Below are positions 24,535-33,812 of a stretch of DNA of 61,066 nt, in pieces. A program made the translations under genes and the position numbers. This stretch comes from Bacteroidota bacterium (GTDB lineage: Bacteria > Bacteroidota > Bacteroidia > Chitinophagales > Saprospiraceae): contig JAAAOU010000337.1 in the NCBI GenBank assembly GCA_009908745.1, forward strand, positions 1-61,066, given 5' to 3'. Every line of letters begins with the position of its first letter. Position 1 is the first letter of the stretch. The notes under the pieces were generated by a model, which had not been told where the DNA came from, made no database searches, and saw only the letters and a list, made by a program, of their open reading frames with translations.

Positions 24535-25944
24535 ATGAGTGCAGTAGTATCTCCAATTCGTGAACCCTTAGTGACTGGCGGTAAGACCTACCATCAGATC
24601 ACCGAAGATATTTGCTCGCCCACCGAGCGTACGCCGAGCGCAGCCTGGGTGCTGGCCTTCATCGTGGCGGTCACCGGCTTGGCGCTATTTGTATTTGGCG
24701 TAGCATGGACGGTCTGGATCGGCATCGGTAGCTGGAACCTCAACCGGACAATTGGATGGAGCTGGGACATTACCAACTTCGTCTGGTGGGTAGGTATCGG
24801 CCACGCCGGCACGCTGATATCCGCTATCCTCTTGCTCTTCCGCCAACGCTGGCGCACGGGGGTAAACCGGGCCGCTGAGGCCATGACTATTTTTGCTGTA
24901 ATTTGCGCCGGGCAGTTCCCGCTTATCCACATGGGGCGTATCTGGCTAGCGTTTTTCATATTCCCTTACCCGAATACACGCGGGCCGCTGTGGGTGAATT
25001 TCAACTCGCCGCTGCTCTGGGACGTGTTCGCGATTTCCACCTACTTCACGGTGTCCCTCTTGTTCTGGTACACGGGTTTGGTGCCGGACTTTGCCACGGT
25101 GCGGGACCGCGCCAAGGGTATCCGCCGGAAGCTGTATAACCTTCTGTCTTTCGGCTGGACGGGCAGCGCCAAGCACTGGCAGCGTTGGGAGTCCCTCTCC
25201 CTCGTGTTAGCAGGGTTGGCCACGCCGCTGGTACTTTCCGTACACACCATCGTATCCTTTGACTTCGCCACTTCGGTTATCCCGGGCTGGCACACGACGA
25301 TATTCCCGCCCTACTTCGTGGCTGGTGCGATCTTCTCCGGTTTCGCTATGGTACAGACGCTGATGATCATGACGCGTAAGATCCTGAAATTGGAGGACTA
25401 TATCACCTTGGAGCACATCGAAAGCATGAATAAAGTGATACTCGTGACGGGTACGATTGTGGGGGTAGCTTACCTGACCGAGCTGTTTATCGCTTGGTAC
25501 TCCGGGTATATCTACGAGCAATTCGCCTTCTACAACCGGGTGCTTGGGCCTTACTACTGGTCCTACATCGGCATGATGTCTTGTAACGTGCTTTCGCCGC
25601 AGATTTTCTGGTGGAAGAGCTTGCGCCGGAACATCTTCGTCACCTTCGTGATGTCGATCTTTGTGAATATCGGTATGTGGTTTGAGCGCTTTGTGATTAT
25701 CGCCACTACACTGGCACGGGACTACCTGCCTTCCAGCTGGAGCTACTACGTTCCGACCTGGGTGGAGGTGATCATCTTCATCGGCTCGCTGGGCTTGTTC
25801 TTCACCCTCTACCTCATCTTTGTGCGTGTAGCACCGGTGGTAGCGGTAGCGGAGATCAAGAGTATCCTCAAAGCCGGCGGTGACCAATACATAGGTCCGA
25901 ATGCCAATAAGCGGCACCAAACGAGCCAAGAGGCTGCGCAGTAA
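24535..25944 (+). CDS. actC: Alternative complex III subunit ActC (NrfD/PsrC-like membrane protein)
   Basis: 469 aa, polytopic, about ten TM helices. It begins with REPLVTGGKTYHQITEDIC, typical of ActC, and has the NrfD-family blocks SWDITNFVWWVGIGHAGTLI and HMGRIWLAFFIFPYPNTRGP. ActC holds a quinol-binding site and possible proton channel in the membrane. It pairs with the related ActF. It is in the act operon, 76 bases after actB with a hairpin in the gap. Confidence 0.95.
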   Translation: MSAVVSPIREPLVTGGKTYHQITEDICSPTERTPSAAWVLAFIVAVTGLALFVFGVAWTVWIGIGSWNLNRTIGWSWDITNFVWWVGIGHAGTLISAILLLFRQRWRTGVNRAAEAMTIFAVICAGQFPLIHMGRIWLAFFIFPYPNTRGPLWVNFNSPLLWDVFAISTYFTVSLLFWYTGLVPDFATVRDRAKGIRRKLYNLLSFGWTGSAKHWQRWESLSLVLAGLATPLVLSVHTIVSFDFATSVIPGWHTTIFPPYFVAGAIFSGFAMVQTLMIMTRKILKLEDYITLEHIESMNKVILVTGTIVGVAYLTELFIAWYSGYIYEQFAFYNRVLGPYYWSYIGMMSCNVLSPQIFWWKSLRRNIFVTFVMSIFVNIGMWFERFVIIATTLARDYLPSSWSYYVPTWVEVIIFIGSLGLFFTLYLIFVRVAPVVAVAEIKSILKAGGDQYIGPNANKRHQTSQEAAQ

Positions 25945-25983
25945 CCCAAATTCTCAATTGAACGAACGCTTAACATTAGAATA

Positions 25984-26520
25984 ATGAGCAAGGAAAACAA
26001 AGATGTGCTTTACGGCCTGTACAACGACGAGGAAGAACTGCTCGCGGCCGTTGACCAAGCACGGGCTGACCACCTTGAAATCATGGATGTTTACACGCCT
26101 TTCCCTGTGCACGGGCTAGACCCGAAGCTGGGATTGGCAGAAAGCCGTTTGCACATTGCCGGTTTTGTCTACGGTGCGATCGGAACGCTTACTGCCTTTT
26201 TGTTCATGACGTGGGTGTTTACCCGCGACTGGCCGATCATATTTGGGGGTAAGCCGTACTTCTCGGCACCGGCATTCATTCCGATTACCTTCGAGCTGAC
26301 CGTGCTGTTTGCAGCTGTAGGTATGGTGATTTCATTCTATACCGTTTGCGGGATGGCCCCGGGCGTCAACAACCCGACCCTGGATGACCGTATCACAGAC
26401 GATAAGTTTTGCATTGCCTTTGACGTGACGGATACCGAGGAAAGCTTCCAAGACAAGCTTAAAGGGTTCTTTAGCCAAACCGGCGCTGCGGAGGTGAATA
26501 CCAAGCCTTTGCCGGCTTAA
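25984..26520 (+). CDS. actD: Alternative complex III subunit ActD (DUF3341)
   Basis: 178 aa. The N-terminal soluble part has YGLYNDEEELLAAVDQAR and DVYTPFPVHGLDPKLGL, the standard DUF3341 motif. Two TM helices follow (about 56-78 and 98-122). The C-terminal tail ends with a short soluble region (CIAFDVTDTEESFQ). ActD is a structural membrane subunit of the complex with no cofactor. It is 39 bases after actC. Confidence 0.95.
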   Translation: MSKENKDVLYGLYNDEEELLAAVDQARADHLEIMDVYTPFPVHGLDPKLGLAESRLHIAGFVYGAIGTLTAFLFMTWVFTRDWPIIFGGKPYFSAPAFIPITFELTVLFAAVGMVISFYTVCGMAPGVNNPTLDDRITDDKFCIAFDVTDTEESFQDKLKGFFSQTGAAEVNTKPLPA

Positions 26521-26525
26521 GTTTC

Positions 26526-26546
26526 GGCAGGTTTTTAACGCCTGCC
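26526..26546 (+). other. Intercistronic hairpin, actD/actE
   Basis: GGCAGG (26526-26531) and CCTGCC (26541-26546) form a 6-bp stem with a U-rich loop, 5 bases after the actD stop. It lies inside the operon. Confidence 0.5.
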
Positions 26547-26581
26547 AAGTTGAACATTTACAACATTACAAATTACGCGTG

Positions 26582-27535
26582 ATGAAAAACATCAAGCATA
26601 TAGCTTTCGCCATCGTGGCTGTTATCATTTTGCACGCTTGTGCGCCAGCGGAAGGCGACTTCCCGGGCAGCGAGTACATGCCTGATATGGGGCACTCCGT
26701 GGCTCAGGAAGCCAATATCCACAATTATTACTATTACAACACTTGGGATAGCGCCAGTGTCATCAAGCTTAAGGATTTATCATCGCCCGGCTTGCCTGTA
26801 GAAGGCACGATGCCGCGCGGCTACGCCGGTACGTTCTTTGCAGAAATGGCAGAAGGTGGCCCGGATTCAGATGAAGTAATGGCGCAGCACAACGGTGTTA
26901 AGGGCGTCAACAACATCGCCGTGCCGGTTAATGGCCATGTACCTTATTACTACAAGGATACAGAGCCGGAGCGGCAGCGGGCGACCGCAGAGCTGATCGA
27001 CAATCCCTATCCGATCACGGAAGACGGGTTGGCGCGGGGCGAAGACCTTTACAATAAGTTCTGTGGGATTTGCCACGGCGAAAAAGGAAACGGTGTAGGT
27101 TATTTGGTAAGCGAGGAGAACCCTAATGTGGCGTACCCTGCACAGCCTGCCAACTTCCTGCTCGGAGACCTGCTGACGGCATCCAACGGCCGCTACTACC
27201 ACGCGATTATGTATGGTAAAAACGTCATGGGCGGCTATGCGGACAAGATGAACTACGAAGAGCGCTGGCAGGTCATCCACTGGATCCGCCACCTGCAGGC
27301 GAAGGATCAAGGTGCGGAGTACACGGCTGAAACGAATACCCTTAACCCGACATTCGGTACACCAGCCAGCCAGATGGAGTCATTGGCACAGCGGGCAACC
27401 GACGAAGCCCCGATGCCAGCAGAAGGTGAGCAGGAAGGGGATGCTGAACACGGTACGGACGAATCGCACGGTGAAGGCAGCCATGACGATACAGGAGGCG
27501 ACCACAGCGGCGACAGCAGCCACGGCAAGAAATAG
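26582..27535 (+). CDS. actE: Alternative complex III subunit ActE: monoheme cytochrome c lipoprotein
   Basis: 317 aa; ATG at 26582 preferred over the GTG one codon before. The signal peptide MKNIKHIAFAIVAVIILHAC ends at Cys, so it is a lipoprotein. The heme motif CGICHGEKGNGVGY is at about 160, with an axial Met candidate in YGKNVMGGYADKMNYEERWQ. The C-terminal 50 residues are very acidic and His-rich (DESHGEGSHDDTGGDHSG) and may bind metal. ActE is the monoheme subunit that takes electrons from ActA. Confidence 0.93.
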   Translation: MKNIKHIAFAIVAVIILHACAPAEGDFPGSEYMPDMGHSVAQEANIHNYYYYNTWDSASVIKLKDLSSPGLPVEGTMPRGYAGTFFAEMAEGGPDSDEVMAQHNGVKGVNNIAVPVNGHVPYYYKDTEPERQRATAELIDNPYPITEDGLARGEDLYNKFCGICHGEKGNGVGYLVSEENPNVAYPAQPANFLLGDLLTASNGRYYHAIMYGKNVMGGYADKMNYEERWQVIHWIRHLQAKDQGAEYTAETNTLNPTFGTPASQMESLAQRATDEAPMPAEGEQEGDAEHGTDESHGEGSHDDTGGDHSGDSSHGKK

Positions 27536-27590
27536 TAACAGGCGTGTCCTGAATACCCTATTGCAAAACTATACAAACTAAGACATAATA

Positions 27591-28937
27591 ATGGACCAAT
27601 TCACATTCAGCAGCAAGTACAAGACCGTCCTCTTCGGCTTTATGGGGCTGGGCGTGCTCTGCTTAGCGATTACGTTTTTTGCTGATGCGCACGAGTTCCA
27701 TACTCGTTTTTGGACGAATTTCCTGCACAATGCGACTTTCTTTACGGGGATCGCGTTTATGGGGGCGTTCATCCTAGCTGCATTTACCACCGCGCTGGCT
27801 GGCTGGCACACGCTGGTCAAGCGGATTTGGGAAGCCTACTCTATGTTCCTGATTCCGGGTTTCATCTTGATGGCGATTATGGTGGCAGCTACTGCTTTGC
27901 ACCTCCACCATATTTATCATTGGACCGACGGCGAGGCTGTAGCGAATGATCCGGTGCTCGACGGCAAATCCGGCTTTCTCAACTTGGGCTGGTACTCTAT
28001 CGGCACTATCGTGATCGTGGGGTTGTGGGTGTTTTTCGCTTGGAAAATGCGCCAGATATCGTTGGACGAAGATGTAAATGGAGATGCGAGCTTTGACCAC
28101 CACCGCCGCCTGCGCATCTGGTCAGCTGCTTTTCTACCGATCGCTGGTTTTTCCAGTGCGGCAGTAATTTGGCAGTGGATTATGTCCATCGACGCCCACT
28201 GGTACAGCACGCTGTTTGCTTGGTATGTGGGAGCAAGCTGGTTTGTAGCCACGATGGCACTGACCATTATCGTCATCAGCTTCCTCAAGGCACAAGGCTA
28301 CTTGGAGAATGTGACACAAGAACACTTGCACGACTTGGGTAAGTACCTGTTTGCATTCAGCATCTTCTGGACTTACCTCTGGTTTTCGCAGTATATGCTC
28401 ATTTGGTACGGCAACGTAGGCGAGGAAACGGTCTACTTCCAGGAGCGGATGGACAACTATTCGGTATTGTTTTATGGTAACTTGTTCTTGAACTTCGTTG
28501 CACCTTTCTTCGTACTGATGCGCAACGACACCAAGCGCAAGTACGGTACCATGGTTTTTGCTTCTATCGTGGTATTCTTCGGCCACTGGTGGGATTTTTT
28601 CCAAATGATCAAACCGGGGGCTCGATTGACGGCTATAGAAGCTGCTGCGCACCATGCTGGTCACGGTGCTGACCACGGCGGTGGTGAGCATGCAGCGGGT
28701 GAGCACGGTGCTGAACTGGCGGGGCATACCGAAGCCGTAAGCCATTCGCTTGATTTTGCCATGGGGTATACGCTTCCTGGCCTCTTGGAAGTAGGGATCA
28801 TGCTAGGCTTTTTGGCGTTCTTCATCTACTTCGTATTTAACCGCTTGGCCAAAGCACCGCTGACGCCGAAGAATGACCCGTACCTGCAAGAAGCGTTGCA
28901 CCACCATGTGGAGATGCACGAAGAAGGGGCGCACTAG
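27591..28937 (+). CDS. actF: Alternative complex III subunit ActF (membrane)
   Basis: 448 aa, about ten TM helices, the partner and distant paralogue of ActC. It has ADAHEFHTRFWTNFLHNATF and PIAGFSSAAVIWQWIMSIDAHWYSTL, both typical of ActF. Between the last helices lies a His/Gly-rich stretch (AAAHHAGHGADHGGGEHA, from about residue 350) that is not membrane-embedded. It is the last act gene; a new promoter for the cox genes appears 50 bases downstream. Confidence 0.93.
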   Translation: MDQFTFSSKYKTVLFGFMGLGVLCLAITFFADAHEFHTRFWTNFLHNATFFTGIAFMGAFILAAFTTALAGWHTLVKRIWEAYSMFLIPGFILMAIMVAATALHLHHIYHWTDGEAVANDPVLDGKSGFLNLGWYSIGTIVIVGLWVFFAWKMRQISLDEDVNGDASFDHHRRLRIWSAAFLPIAGFSSAAVIWQWIMSIDAHWYSTLFAWYVGASWFVATMALTIIVISFLKAQGYLENVTQEHLHDLGKYLFAFSIFWTYLWFSQYMLIWYGNVGEETVYFQERMDNYSVLFYGNLFLNFVAPFFVLMRNDTKRKYGTMVFASIVVFFGHWWDFFQMIKPGARLTAIEAAAHHAGHGADHGGGEHAAGEHGAELAGHTEAVSHSLDFAMGYTLPGLLEVGIMLGFLAFFIYFVFNRLAKAPLTPKNDPYLQEALHHHVEMHEEGAH

Positions 28938-28988
28938 CCTGCCCTTATTTAGACTGATTCTAAACAAATTGATTTAGAAATCACTTGC

Positions 28989-29020
28989 TTGCCCTGTATT
29001 GTTAATTGGGCGTAGATTTG
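28989..29020 (+). promoter_or_regulatory. Probable promoter of the cox cluster
   Basis: TTG at 28989-28991, 21 bases, TAGATTTG at 29013-29020: a good Bacteroidota-type promoter 38 bases before the coxII start. It would let oxidase genes be transcribed apart from the act genes. Confidence 0.55.
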
Positions 29021-29058
29021 AAGCAGATTTTTAAAAGCATAAAATAAGCAAAGCAGCA

Positions 29059-30237
29059 ATGACAGCTTTATTAGTAACACTTTGCATTATACTCATCAGC
29101 ATCATCGTCGTTCAGATCGGTAAGGTTACCGAGCTGGCGTCCAAAATGCGCGGTGAGGAAGAGGCTGAACTTCGTTCTAACCGTACACAGGGAGGATATC
29201 AGATTTTGTTTCTGATTGTTTTCTTGGGTGCTACGATTTGGTCTTCTTTTTACTACAAAGACAGCATGCTGTGGTATGGGCCTAACGAGTCGGCTTCTGC
29301 CCACGGTGGTAGCATCGATTACATTTTTAATATCACCCTGTTCTTCACGGGTATTGTATTTGTTGTTACGCAGGTGTTGCTGTTCTATTTTGCCTACAGC
29401 TACCGGGCGCGCCGCGGCCACAAGGCGAAATTCGTTTCGCACAATAACAAGCTCGAGCTGGTGTGGACAGCCATTCCGGCGGTAGTTATGACTTTCCTTG
29501 TAGTAGGTGGTCTTGACGCTTGGAATGAGGTGATGGCAGATGTGGACCCCAACGAGGATTACATTGAAATAGAGGGTACCGGGTATCAATTTGCATGGCA
29601 CTTACGCTATCCTGGGCCGGATGGTCAGCTGGGCGCTCGCGACTACAAGATGATTTCCGCGAAAAACCCGCTGGGTCAGGTCTGGTCCGATGAAAAGAAC
29701 CACGACGACTTCCACCCTAGCGAAATTGTATTGCCTGTAGATAAGAAGGTACGCGTACGCATCACTTCCCGTGACGTACTGCACAACTTTTACCTGCCGC
29801 ACTTCCGGGTGAAGATGGATGCGGTGCCGGGCATGCCGACCTACTTTGTGTTTACACCGACGATCACGACGGAAGAGTACCGTCAGAAGTTAGGTGCGTT
29901 GGATGCAAACGGTCAGCCTAAATACCCGGAATGGCACGAACCTTCTGAACCGGACGACCCGGAAAGCCCGCCTAAGTATGAGCAGTTTGACTTTGAGCTG
30001 GCTTGTGCCGAGCTTTGCGGAAGCGGTCATTACTCTATGCGCCGCGCAGTTCGCATTGTATCTGAAGCGGAGTATGAGAACTGGCTGTCGCAGCAGCAAT
30101 CTTACTACGAAGCGACGATCAAAGGAACAGAAGCAGACCCCTTCGCAGAAGCGGTGACGCAGGAAGAAGGCAGCGACGAAGAGGCTGGAATGCCGGAAGA
30201 GCTCATCATTGAAGGGGAGCCGGCGGTAGGGGAATAA
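29059..30237 (+). CDS. Cytochrome c oxidase subunit II
   Basis: 392 aa. Three hydrophobic segments: 1-20, about 52-68 and about 95-118. A cupredoxin domain follows with the complete CuA site CAELCGSGHYSM (two Cys, His and Met, about 315-326) and the upstream ligand HFRVKMDAVPGMP. The signature ELVWTAIPAVVMTFLV and a HNKLELVWT start before it are typical of subunit II. The acidic tail has no CXXCH, so cytochrome c is not fused here. It receives electrons from a c-type cytochrome, probably ActE. Confidence 0.96.
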   Translation: MTALLVTLCIILISIIVVQIGKVTELASKMRGEEEAELRSNRTQGGYQILFLIVFLGATIWSSFYYKDSMLWYGPNESASAHGGSIDYIFNITLFFTGIVFVVTQVLLFYFAYSYRARRGHKAKFVSHNNKLELVWTAIPAVVMTFLVVGGLDAWNEVMADVDPNEDYIEIEGTGYQFAWHLRYPGPDGQLGARDYKMISAKNPLGQVWSDEKNHDDFHPSEIVLPVDKKVRVRITSRDVLHNFYLPHFRVKMDAVPGMPTYFVFTPTITTEEYRQKLGALDANGQPKYPEWHEPSEPDDPESPPKYEQFDFELACAELCGSGHYSMRRAVRIVSEAEYENWLSQQQSYYEATIKGTEADPFAEAVTQEEGSDEEAGMPEELIIEGEPAVGE

Positions 30238-30257
30238 TTTCGCCTTCCATCGGTTAA

Positions 30258-30290
30258 ACAGGGAACGCCGATATTGCGTTTAAACCCTGT
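30258..30290 (+). other. Intercistronic hairpin, coxII/coxI
   Basis: ACAGGG (30258-30263) pairs with CCCTGT (30285-30290); inside, AACGC pairs with GCGTT around a CGATATT loop. It is 20 bases after the coxII stop, with no T-run after it. Confidence 0.6.
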
Positions 30291-30334
30291 CATTAAGACA
30301 AAAAATCGGTAAACTAAAATAAATTCATCAGCAG

Positions 30335-32191
30335 ATGGCAAACGTTGTAACGAAGCCGCAGGTACACGAAGATGATCTCCTCATTGAGGAGTACGGCTAC
30401 GATGATCACTTTCACGATCATCACCACGGCGACAAGTATCAATCGAATTTTGTAACGACTTACATTTTCAGTCAGGATCACAAGATGATCGCCAAACAAT
30501 TCCTGATTACAGGTATGTTTTGGGCGATTATCGGTGCCCTGATGTCACTGGTTTTCCGCCTGCAGCTGGGTTTCCCAGAAGAGAATATGGCGTGGTTGAA
30601 GCCAGTGCTTGGTAAATGGATTACCGTCAATGACGCCGGTATCGGTTCATTGGCACCCGAATTTTACTACGCGTTGGTAACGATGCACGGTACGATCCTG
30701 GTGTTCTTTGTACTGACGGCGGGACTGAGTGGTACGTTTTCTAACTTACTGATACCCTTGCAGATTGGAGCCCGGGACATGGCATCGCCCTTCATGAATA
30801 TGCTGTCCTACTGGTTCTTTTTCTTGGCGGGTGTGATCATGTTTTTCTCCCTCTTCCTGAACACAGGACCATTCTCCGGGGGATGGACTGCCTATCCGCC
30901 GCTAAGTGCGCTGCCTCAAGCCTCTACAGGTTCGGGGGCGGGCATGACGTTGTGGATTGTCAGCTTAGTCTTCTTCGTTGTTTCTGTACTGCTGGGTGGT
31001 ATCAACTACATCACTACGGTACTGAATATGCGTACGAAGGGGATGAGCATGTGGCGTATGCCGCTGACCATCTGGGCGTTCTTTATTACTGCCATCATTG
31101 GTCTGCTGTCGTTCCCTGTATTGGTATCTGCCTTCCTGCTGGTCACGTTTGACCGCAGCTTGGGTACTAGTTTCTTCCTAAGTGAAATCTTTATCGGTGG
31201 CCAAGCACTCGATCACGTCGGCGGTAGCCCCGTACTGTATCAGCACTTGTTCTGGTTCTTGGGGCACCCTGAGGTATACATTATTGTGTTGCCGGCCATG
31301 GGGATTGTGTCGGAAGTATTGTCCGTGCACGCCCGCAAGCCGGTTTTCGGATACAAAGCGATGGTTTATTCCATTTTGGCGATTGCTTTCTTGTCCTTCA
31401 TCGTGTGGGCGCACCACATGTTTATGTCCGGTGTGAACCCGTTCATTTCTAACTTCTTCGTGATCTTTACCCTGATTATCGCTGTGCCATCTGCGGTTAA
31501 GGTATTCAACTGGATTGCGACGCTGTACGGGGGTAGCATACGGTTCAATGCGGCAAGCTTGTTTGCCATCGGCTTCGTGAGTATGTTCATTTCTGGTGGT
31601 TTGACCGGTATTTTCCTCGGTAACTCTGCCATCGATATTCAATTACACGACACTTACTTCGTAGTTGCACACTTCCACATTGTGATGGGTGTAGCTGCCT
31701 TCTTCGGTATGTTCGCTGGTATATATAACTGGTTCCCGAAGATGTTCGGTCGGTTTATGAACGAAACGCTGGGTAAGATTCATTTCTGGGGTACGATTGT
31801 TGGTGCTTATGCCGTGTTCTGGCCCATGCACTACTTAGGTATGGCTGGCGTACCACGCCGTTACTACCGTTTCGACAGCTTTGAGGCCTTTGGTACCTTT
31901 GAGGTGATGAATCAGTTCATTACCATTGCTGCCATTCTCACCTTTGGTTTCCAACTGCTGTTCGTCATCAATTTCTTCTACAGTATCTGGAAGGGTAAGA
32001 AGATGACAAGCCGTAACCCATGGAATGCTACGACCTTGGAGTGGACTACTCCTATCAACACAGGTCACGGCAACTGGCCAGGCAAACTGCCGACGGTTCA
32101 GCGTTGGGCCTACGACTACAGCAAGGGCGGGAAAGAGTATATCCCGCAGATAGAGCCTGTAGGAGAGGATGAAAAGCCGGACAGCCACTAG
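30335..32191 (+). CDS. Cytochrome c oxidase subunit I (A1-type heme-copper oxidase)
   Basis: 618 aa, 12 TM helices. All core ligands are visible: the heme a His in VTMHGTILVFF, CuB/cross-link Tyr region FLGHPEVYIIVLP, CuB pair VWAHHMFMSG, and the heme a3/a His in LHDTYFVVAHFHIVMG. The GHPEVY form (with Glu) puts it in the A1 group. The N-terminus has an unusual His-rich patch (DDHFHDHHHGDK) in the cytoplasmic tail. It reduces oxygen to water while pumping protons. Confidence 0.97.
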   Translation: MANVVTKPQVHEDDLLIEEYGYDDHFHDHHHGDKYQSNFVTTYIFSQDHKMIAKQFLITGMFWAIIGALMSLVFRLQLGFPEENMAWLKPVLGKWITVNDAGIGSLAPEFYYALVTMHGTILVFFVLTAGLSGTFSNLLIPLQIGARDMASPFMNMLSYWFFFLAGVIMFFSLFLNTGPFSGGWTAYPPLSALPQASTGSGAGMTLWIVSLVFFVVSVLLGGINYITTVLNMRTKGMSMWRMPLTIWAFFITAIIGLLSFPVLVSAFLLVTFDRSLGTSFFLSEIFIGGQALDHVGGSPVLYQHLFWFLGHPEVYIIVLPAMGIVSEVLSVHARKPVFGYKAMVYSILAIAFLSFIVWAHHMFMSGVNPFISNFFVIFTLIIAVPSAVKVFNWIATLYGGSIRFNAASLFAIGFVSMFISGGLTGIFLGNSAIDIQLHDTYFVVAHFHIVMGVAAFFGMFAGIYNWFPKMFGRFMNETLGKIHFWGTIVGAYAVFWPMHYLGMAGVPRRYYRFDSFEAFGTFEVMNQFITIAAILTFGFQLLFVINFFYSIWKGKKMTSRNPWNATTLEWTTPINTGHGNWPGKLPTVQRWAYDYSKGGKEYIPQIEPVGEDEKPDSH

Positions 32192-32230
32192 GCGTGCAAC
32201 GACAATAGAATTTTGAATCATTTTCACCAT

Positions 32231-32266
32231 ACAGGAGGTAGGGCTTTGCGAAGGCTTACCTCCTGT
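32231..32266 (+). other. Perfect 10-bp inverted repeat, coxI/ctaB
   Basis: ACAGGAGGTA (32231-32240) and TACCTCCTGT (32257-32266) are exact inverted repeats. There is no T-run after it, only an A/T-rich tract leading to the ctaB start. It probably sets mRNA processing or partial termination between oxidase and assembly genes. Confidence 0.65.
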
Positions 32267-32288
32267 AATATAATATAGGGTAGACGAA

Positions 32289-33188
32289 GTGTACACAAGC
32301 AGAGCGGAAGAACAAACGGTACTGAGCTGGCTGGGTCAAAAGTTCAACGACTATAGCATGCTCGTCAAAATGCGGTTGAGCCTGACGGTGGTATTTTCCT
32401 CCATTATGGCCTTCTTGATCGCAGCGGATACCATCAGCCTTACGGCGGTATTGATACTGGCGGCAGGGGGCTTTTTGGTCACCGGGGCGGCCAATACGCT
32501 GAATCAGGTATTGGAAAAAGACTACGACCGCCTGATGAAGCGCACGGCAGAGCGGCCGATCGCTGCTGGCCGGATGTCGGTTTCCGAAGGTGTGCTGGCG
32601 GCTGGGATGATGAGCTTGTTTGGGATTACCTTTTTGGCGATGTTCAACCCATGGACCGCCTTCTTTGGTACGTTTTCGCTAGTGTTGTATGCATTTGTGT
32701 ACACGCCTATGAAGCGGATTTCCCCCACAGCGGTGCTGATCGGTGCGATTCCCGGCGCATTGCCTACGCTGATTGGCTGCGTGGCGGCACAAGGCAGCCT
32801 GACGATGCTGGCCCTTACGCTTTTTGCACTGCAGTTTTTTTGGCAGTTTCCCCACTTCTGGTCGATTGGCTGGCTGGGGTTTGAGGACTACTCCAAGGCA
32901 GGGTACCGCATTGTGCCTGTGCAAGAAGACGGGCAACGTGACCGCCGTATCGGCTTGCAAGCATTGGTGTATGCGGCACTGCTGATTCCCGTAAGCACGC
33001 TTCCGTACTTTTTGGGCGTGAGTGGGTTGGTCTCGGCGGGGATAGTGCTCATGCTGAGCGTGTTTTACACCGTGTTTAGCTACCGTTTTTACAAGAAGTG
33101 GGACCGCAAATCAGCTCTACAGCTGATGTTCTACTCTTTCTTTTTCATCCCGATGGCCTTAGTCGCCTTTTTCGCGGATAAGATTTAA
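32289..33188 (+). CDS. ctaB: Protoheme IX farnesyltransferase (heme O synthase)
   Basis: 299 aa; the start is GTG at 32289, because the first ATG (codon 24) would cut into the conserved FNDYSMLVKMRLSLTVV region. It is a UbiA-fold prenyltransferase that makes heme O from heme B on the way to heme A. The Asp-rich motif NTLNQVLEKDYDRLMKRTAE binds farnesyl diphosphate, and the second Asp region is LGFEDYSKAGYRIVP. There are eight or nine TM helices. It serves the oxidase of the same cluster. No heme A synthase (CtaA) is present in the window. Confidence 0.95.
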   Translation: MYTSRAEEQTVLSWLGQKFNDYSMLVKMRLSLTVVFSSIMAFLIAADTISLTAVLILAAGGFLVTGAANTLNQVLEKDYDRLMKRTAERPIAAGRMSVSEGVLAAGMMSLFGITFLAMFNPWTAFFGTFSLVLYAFVYTPMKRISPTAVLIGAIPGALPTLIGCVAAQGSLTMLALTLFALQFFWQFPHFWSIGWLGFEDYSKAGYRIVPVQEDGQRDRRIGLQALVYAALLIPVSTLPYFLGVSGLVSAGIVLMLSVFYTVFSYRFYKKWDRKSALQLMFYSFFFIPMALVAFFADKI

Positions 33189-33200
33189 CTGATAACAACG

Positions 33201-33776
33201 ATGAATATTACAGTGGCGAGCGAATACAGAAGAAGTAAAATACATCCGAAAAAATTTGCCCTTTGGGTAGGCTGCGCAAGCATGTTGATGCTGTTCGCGG
33301 CTTTCACTAGTGCCTACATCGTACGGCAAGCAGCGGGCAACTGGCTGGAGTTCCGGCTGCCAGACATTTTCTACATCAATACCGGTGTCATTCTCCTGAG
33401 CAGTGCGGCATTGCACGGCTCCTATCTGGCTTTCAAGCGGGGCAAGACGCAAGCCTACCGAGTATTGCTGGTGATTACTTTAATATTGGGAGTGGCTTTC
33501 TTAGCTTTGCAGTACCAAGGCTGGCAGGCGCTAACCGAGATTGGCGTAGGACTGACCACGAATCCGTCTGGCTCTTTTGTCTACGTCATCTCTGGGGTGC
33601 ACGCCGCACACATCTTGGGCGGTATCGCGGCACTAGTTGTAGCGATCATACACGCTACGGCACTGCCGCATAAAGTTACGAAGGCACGCAAGTTACGCTT
33701 TGAACTCACGAGCATCTACTGGCACTTTGTTGATTTTCTTTGGATATATTTGCTGGTGTTTTTCACCGTTCAGTAA
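33201..33776 (+). CDS. Cytochrome c oxidase subunit III-like, short form
   Basis: 191 aa, five TM helices. It has the subunit III ending SIYWHFVDFLWIYLLVFF and the HAAHILGGIAALV helix. It is shorter than the canonical seven-helix subunit III and is followed by a second homologue. It lies 12 bases after ctaB. Pairs of CoxIII-like genes are usual in Bacteroidota caa3-type clusters. Confidence 0.9.
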   Translation: MNITVASEYRRSKIHPKKFALWVGCASMLMLFAAFTSAYIVRQAAGNWLEFRLPDIFYINTGVILLSSAALHGSYLAFKRGKTQAYRVLLVITLILGVAFLALQYQGWQALTEIGVGLTTNPSGSFVYVISGVHAAHILGGIAALVVAIIHATALPHKVTKARKLRFELTSIYWHFVDFLWIYLLVFFTVQ

Positions 33777-33812
33777 TAACAAGACAAGAACAAACAAAAT
33801 TTAAGATAAGCG

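Noticed and set aside
29059-30237. Cytochrome c domain on oxidase subunit II (true caa3)
   Set aside because: The C-terminal tail after the CuA site is acidic and has no CXXCH, so the c domain is absent.
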